Assembly (NCBI GenBank): GCA_044358015.1
Contig: JBIKOO010000004.1
Location: 29,874 to 93,873, forward strand
Source: Casp-actino8 sp044358015
GTDB taxonomy: Bacteria > Actinomycetota > Acidimicrobiia > Acidimicrobiales > Ilumatobacteraceae
Direction of reading: 5' to 3'
Length of the DNA: 64,000 bases
Part shown: positions 60,203-64,000 of the stretch, one piece after another
Position numbering within the stretch: the stretch's first letter is position 1
Layout of the letters: every line of letters begins with the position of its first letter
Notes under the pieces: generated by a model
Told to the model about the DNA's origin: nothing
The model's database searches: none
The model's input: the letters and a program-made list of their open reading frames with translations, nothing else
Program-made: the position numbers and the translations under genes

Positions 60203-62964
60203 GAGTTGCTTTCCTTTCGTGTGAAGCGGGTGATTGCTTTTCTGATTTCTTCGGCCCAAAGAACTGATGATGCAACTGCAATACAGATCAGCCACTGACT
60301 ACCGCTGATTGACGTGGTGTCAAACAGGCTCTGCAATGGTCCGAGATGCGTGACTCCAACTTGCAACAACAGAACGGCACACAGTGAGATCCATAGGAAC
60401 TTGTTGCGCAATGTTCCATGGTTGAACACCGAATGACGATCATGGCGCGAGTTCAAGATGTTGAAGAACTGCGCAACAACGAACGTGTTGAATGCCATGG
60501 TTCCGGCGATTGTGGCGACACCAGCTTTGGCTTCATTGCCGGGTGCCAATGCAAGAACAAGCAGAGTGCCAATTGCCATCACGATTGACGACATGACTAT
60601 TGCAAACCAACGAGATTTCGTGAGAATGTGTTCGCTCTGAGGGCGTGGCTTTTGATTCATTGCATCATCGTCGGCGGGGTCGAGTCCGAGCGCCATTGCC
60701 GGTGGACCATCCATGATGATGTTGACCCACAAGATTGCAATTGCCGCGAAGGGCTTGCCGCCGGCGATGTTGAAAATCGACGACAACAAGAACAACATGG
60801 CGAATCCCAAAGTTGTGCATAGTTGGAATCGCACGAACTTGACGATGTTGTTGTAGATCGCACGACCTTGACGAACAGCGCTCACAATCGTGGCGAAGTT
60901 GTCGTCGGTGAGAACCATCGTTGCAGCTTCTTTGCTGACTTCGGTTCCGGTGATGCCCATCGCCACACCAATGTCGGCCTTCTTGAGCGCTGGCGCATCA
61001 TTAACACCGTCGCCGGTCATGGCAACGACATGGCCGCGACGTTGAAGCGCTGCAACCAAACGAATCTTGTGTTCAGGTGACACGCGAGCAAACACATGAG
61101 TGTTCTGCGCGACCTCTTCCATCTGTTCGTCGGTGAGACCGTTGAGCTCTGGTCCGGTGATTGAAATGACATTCCCGTTGTCACCAAGACCAAGTTCGTG
61201 ACCAATTGCTGCAGCGGTTGTTGCGTGGTCTCCAGTGATCATCTTGACGGCGATGCCAGCCGAGCGAGCTTCGGCGATTGCATCACGGGCTTCTGGACGA
61301 GGAGGGTCAACGATGCCGATGAGGGCCAAGAGAACGAGGTCAGAAACCAAACCGTCAACGGGTGTGCCCGAAGATTGAATTTCAGACCACGAGTCAAGAT
61401 CAAAATCACGAGTGGCAACGGCAAGAACTCGCAAGCCTTGTGATGCAAGACGATCGTTATGAGCAAGAAGGTTGGCGCGTTGCGATTCGATACCTTCAGC
61501 GACTCCTTGCTGACCGATTGATCGTGAACAGCGGTCGATCAACACATCGGGCGCACCCTTGACGCATAGACGGATGACATGTTCCCCGCTGTCATCAATG
61601 AGTTGATGAACTGTGGCCATGAATTTGGTTGCTGAATCAAAAGGAACCTCAGCCAGGCGTGGGTGGCGTTCGCGTAGTGCGCGAACATCAACTCCGCCTT
61701 TGGCCGACAACACAACGAGAGCACCTTCGGTGGGGTCGCCGACAAGTTTCCATTGATCGTCTTCTTCATGAACCGCCGAGTCGTTGCACAGTGCGAGTGC
61801 TTCAAGGGTTGAGTGCATGATTGATTGCTCGTCATCGGGAAGGCGTTGAATGTCTCCGATGGGCGAGTAGCCCTGACCGCTCACTGCGTGTGATTTGCCT
61901 TGAACGATTAAATCGCGGGCGGTCATTTCATTGAGAGTCAATGTGCCGGTCTTATCGCTACAGATGACACTGGTGCAGCCCAGAGTTTCAACACTTGCAA
62001 GGCGTTTCACAATGGCGCGTTGATCGGCCATACGCGAGACGCCGATTGCCAATGTCACGGCAGTAACGGCAGGTAGTCCTTCGGGGATACACGCGACCGC
62101 AAGGGCAACGGCGGTCAACAAGAGATCCTGAATTGTTTCGCCACGAATCAAACCAATGATCACAACCAGGGCAACGATGACACCAGCAAGCTTGGCTAAC
62201 TGATGAGCCAATTTATTGAGTTGGTTCTGCAGGGGAGTCGGGGCATTTTTCGTTGAATGCAACAGGCCGGCAATCTTTCCGATTTCGGTGTGGGCCCCGG
62301 TTGCCGTGGTAATGAACTCGCCACGTCCCCGTGAAACTGAGGTGTTCTTGAACGCCATGTTGAATCGATCACCGAGTCCGCTGTGCTCGCTGCTGGCATG
62401 GAGCGCATCAGTGATTTTGGTGACGGGCTGGCTTTCGCCAGTAAGAGCAGCCTCTTCGATTTCAAGGTTTGCGGCCAACAAAATGCGTCCGTCGGCAGGA
62501 ATGCGATCGCCGGCTTCGACCAAGACCACATCACCTGGAACGATTTGGTGCGATGGCACCATACGAACTTCGCCGTCACGTCGAACTTTGGCTTCTCCAA
62601 CGACCATCTTTTGCAGTGCTTCGAGGGCTGCTTCGGCTTTATGTTCTTGAAAGAAACCGATGATGGCATTCGTTAAGACCACAATCAAAACGACGAGTGG
62701 AGTTTTTATCTCTTGCGATACCACTGCGCTAACGACAGCGGCACCGATCAAAATCAAGATAAGGGTGTCGTTGAATTGTGCGACAAATTTCTTCCAAGCG
62801 GGAACCACATCGGCCTTGGGCAATTCGTTGAGTCCGTGCTGTGACTGTCGTTCAATGACGACATCATGTGACAATCCGGTCTCTACTGAGACCTCGTGGT
62901 GCTCGCAAACATCGCCAACATTGACCAAATGCGGTTCGTTGATTAATTGCATAGATGTGGGCAT
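60199..62964 (-). CDS. Cation-transporting P-type ATPase (P2A-like)
   Basis: 921 residues. Phosphorylation motif VICSDKTGTLTLNEM, hinge TGDGVNDAPALKKADIGVAMG, and the membrane motif ACIPEGLPAVTAVTLAIGVSRMA typical of SERCA/CtpF-like Ca2+ or Na+ pumps. An N-terminal cation-ATPase domain and about ten membrane helices give full length. It starts 59 bases from a palindrome resembling the DosR box, which controls the homologous CtpF in mycobacteria. It heads an operon with the zinc-ribbon protein and HtpX. Confidence 0.92.
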   Translation of the reverse strand: MPTSMQLINEPHLVNVGDVCEHHEVSVETGLSHDVVIERQSQHGLNELPKADVVPAWKKFVAQFNDTLILILIGAAVVSAVVSQEIKTPLVVLIVVLTNAIIGFFQEHKAEAALEALQKMVVGEAKVRRDGEVRMVPSHQIVPGDVVLVEAGDRIPADGRILLAANLEIEEAALTGESQPVTKITDALHASSEHSGLGDRFNMAFKNTSVSRGRGEFITTATGAHTEIGKIAGLLHSTKNAPTPLQNQLNKLAHQLAKLAGVIVALVVIIGLIRGETIQDLLLTAVALAVACIPEGLPAVTAVTLAIGVSRMADQRAIVKRLASVETLGCTSVICSDKTGTLTLNEMTARDLIVQGKSHAVSGQGYSPIGDIQRLPDDEQSIMHSTLEALALCNDSAVHEEDDQWKLVGDPTEGALVVLSAKGGVDVRALRERHPRLAEVPFDSATKFMATVHQLIDDSGEHVIRLCVKGAPDVLIDRCSRSIGQQGVAEGIESQRANLLAHNDRLASQGLRVLAVATRDFDLDSWSEIQSSGTPVDGLVSDLVLLALIGIVDPPRPEARDAIAEARSAGIAVKMITGDHATTAAAIGHELGLGDNGNVISITGPELNGLTDEQMEEVAQNTHVFARVSPEHKIRLVAALQRRGHVVAMTGDGVNDAPALKKADIGVAMGITGTEVSKEAATMVLTDDNFATIVSAVRQGRAIYNNIVKFVRFQLCTTLGFAMLFLLSSIFNIAGGKPFAAIAILWVNIIMDGPPAMALGLDPADDDAMNQKPRPQSEHILTKSRWFAIVMSSIVMAIGTLLVLALAPGNEAKAGVATIAGTMAFNTFVVAQFFNILNSRHDRHSVFNHGTLRNKFLWISLCAVLLLQVGVTHLGPLQSLFDTTSISGSQWLICIAVASSVLWAEEIRKAITRFTRKESNS

Positions 62965-63022
62965 GGGAGGTCCTCTCGGTCACTGGACACGCCTATCGTG
63001 CCCGTACCGAAGGTCTCTCCCG

Positions 63023-63038
63023 CAGGTCTTTAGACCTG
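63023..63038. promoter_or_regulatory. Perfect palindrome CAGGTCT-TT-AGACCTG, DosR-box-like
   Basis: Seven-base arms around TT, located between the divergent ATPase and pterin dehydratase genes. Half-sites (AGGTCTCT at 63011, GGGTCTTT at 63048) flank it. The CTTTAG centre and GG..CC arms resemble the mycobacterial DosR consensus, whose arm reads GGGACT. Confidence 0.5.
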
Positions 63039-63063
63039 AACAGCGCCGGGTCTTTCAACCGTA

Positions 63064-63414
63064 TTGACGACACTGCTACGTGATTGGGATACTCCCCTTC
63101 AGGGATCTAGCGTACCAATCAATGGGGGGTCGTTCAAGACGAACTGGTTAGATACTTCTGTGACATCTGTACTTTGGACCGAAGATGACAAGGGTTTGCA
63201 CTGCGATCTCGAGTTCGCCGATTTTGTGGGGGCATGGACCTTTATGAACCAGGTTGCAGTGTTGGCCGAAACGATGGACCATCACCCTGACTGGAGCAAC
63301 AGTTACAACAAGGTGCATATCACTTTGATCAGCCACGACAAGGGGTGTGTGACCGCTCGAGATCGCCAGATGGCTGAAGCGATTGATCAGTTATTGGCGT
63401 CAGGTACGGTTTGA
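63064..63414 (+). CDS. Pterin-4a-carbinolamine dehydratase
   Basis: 116 residues from ATG. LHCDLEFADFVGAWTFMNQVAVLAETMDHHPDWSNSYNKVHITLISHDKGCVTARD carries the His-His and Trp of the active site (DHHPDW). It recycles carbinolamine pterins, or in many bacteria serves in folate or molybdopterin metabolism. The first 25 or so residues are unlike homologues; a GTG at 63160 would give a shorter protein. Followed by the YbaK gene after three bases. Confidence 0.9.
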   Translation: MTTLLRDWDTPLQGSSVPINGGSFKTNWLDTSVTSVLWTEDDKGLHCDLEFADFVGAWTFMNQVAVLAETMDHHPDWSNSYNKVHITLISHDKGCVTARDRQMAEAIDQLLASGTV

Positions 63415-63417
63415 CCT

Positions 63418-63900
63418 GTGAGTGAAGCGCTGCATCCCAATGTTGTTCGTGTTGTTGAGGCCGCTCGGGCCCTCGGTCTTGAAATTACGCCGCGTCGTTT
63501 TCCCGATGGCACAAAGACTGCAGCCGATGCTGCCGCTGCGATTGGTGTCGAGCTTGGGCAGATTGTTAAGAGTCTGATTTTCGCCGTTGATGGTGAAGTG
63601 GTGTTGGCGTATGTGAGTGGGTCAAACCAGTTGGATGAGAAGAAGTTGGCTTTAGCCGCTGGGGGATTGAAGTGCGCACGAGTTGATGCCGACGTTGTTC
63701 GTCAAGCAACTGGGTTTCCGATCGGTGGCGTGCCTCCCTTTGGTCATAGCACACAACTGCGTGTGTTTGTAGACCTGGATTTGTTGCAGTACGACGAAGT
63801 GTGGGCTGCAGCGGGAACGTGGAACGACAACTTCGGTGCGAACCCGAATGACATCGTGCGTGTCGCTGGTGGCGTTGTCACCGACTTAAAGCGTGGCTGA
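63418..63900 (+). CDS. YbaK/EbsC family aminoacyl-tRNA deacylase
   Basis: 160 residues from a GTG. GQIVKSLIFAVDGEVVLAYVSGSNQLDEKKLALAAGG with the central Lys, and ATGFPIGGVPPFGHSTQLRVFVDLDLLQYDEVWAAAGTWNDNF are diagnostic of the YbaK/ProX trans-editing family, which hydrolyses mischarged tRNAs (for example Cys-tRNA-Pro). Co-transcribed with the pterin enzyme. Confidence 0.92.
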   Translation: MSEALHPNVVRVVEAARALGLEITPRRFPDGTKTAADAAAAIGVELGQIVKSLIFAVDGEVVLAYVSGSNQLDEKKLALAAGGLKCARVDADVVRQATGFPIGGVPPFGHSTQLRVFVDLDLLQYDEVWAAAGTWNDNFGANPNDIVRVAGGVVTDLKRG

Positions 63901-63943
63901 CTCTCACTTGCGTCGCCGTTGGCTTTGACAAAGCGGCAACTGC

Positions 63944-63972
63944 TTGACACTGTCAACGTCTCTCCGTAGGAT
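63944..63972 (+). promoter_or_regulatory. Strong sigma-A type promoter at window end
   Basis: TTGACA (63944-63949), a 17-base spacer, and TAGGAT (63967-63972). The -35 box is perfect and the -10 is of the actinobacterial form. It reads rightward out of the window, so a well-expressed gene or RNA should start just beyond the edge. Confidence 0.65.
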
Positions 63973-64000
63973 CTCCCGTGAGTCCCATCCAATGTTGAGC

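Noticed and set aside
63901..64000. A tRNA or rRNA start at the window end
   Set aside because: Only promoter elements and a short leader are visible; nothing folds as a tRNA.

Overview
The window looks like chromosomal DNA of a free-living, aerobic actinobacterium, most plausibly of the Acidimicrobiia type. This is an inference from the gene content: three luciferase-like F420-class oxidoreductases, a PPOX/F420-type flavoprotein, many CoA-ester enzymes, lipoproteins with Thr/Ser-rich tails, tight ATGA/GTGA gene overlaps and moderate GC. There are no transposases, CRISPR arrays, phage genes, rRNAs or tRNAs that I can see, and no gene-free stretch longer than about 210 bases.

Layout. 1-16.9 kb is a mixed housekeeping and accessory block: histone-deacetylase-like fragment, LLM oxidoreductase, hydrolase, SDR, DUF952, amidase, MFS, MscL, SGNH lipoprotein, ABC-F, LLM, enoyl-CoA hydratase, class I fumarase, TauE, HrpB helicase, thioredoxin-like protein and PPOX protein. 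17-29.6 kb is a catabolic island for pyrimidines or related cyclic amides: a MocR regulator, divergent from beta-ureidopropionase, dihydropyrimidinase, (methyl)malonate-semialdehyde dehydrogenase, an LLM oxidoreductase, an NMT1-type ABC importer and an omega-aminotransferase. Three copies of a TTGTC-spacer-GACAA operator tie the island together. 29.6-40.1 kb holds a dienelactone hydrolase, two CitE-like lyases, HAD, methyltransferase, acyl-CoA dehydrogenase, LOG, serine hydrolase, UPF0104, MaoC and MutY.

40.1-43.0 kb is the most unusual locus: an alpha/beta hydrolase, a thioredoxin-fused protein of unknown function and a UGSC-family selenoprotein. The selenoprotein is interrupted by an in-frame TGA inside a Sec-Gly-Ser-Cys motif, with a perfect hairpin at the right place for a bacterial SECIS. 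A conventional gene caller splits it into two meaningless pieces.

45.1-51.4 kb is an assimilatory sulfate reduction operon (APS reductase, CysD, CysN, siroheme enzymes, a small unknown protein, siroheme sulfite/nitrite reductase) divergent from a TauD-type dioxygenase. 54.4-59.0 kb is a SUF iron-sulfur assembly cluster (ferredoxin, SufB, a small four-Cys protein, SufD, Rieske protein, SufC), with the same ACTA-N6-TAGT operator before sufB and before sufD. 59.0-63.0 kb is an operon of a P2A-type cation ATPase, a zinc-ribbon protein and HtpX, behind a DosR-like palindrome. The window ends with a pterin dehydratase, a YbaK protein and a strong promoter for a gene beyond the edge.

Two families of short palindromic elements sit mainly at the ends of convergent genes and probably act as bidirectional terminators.
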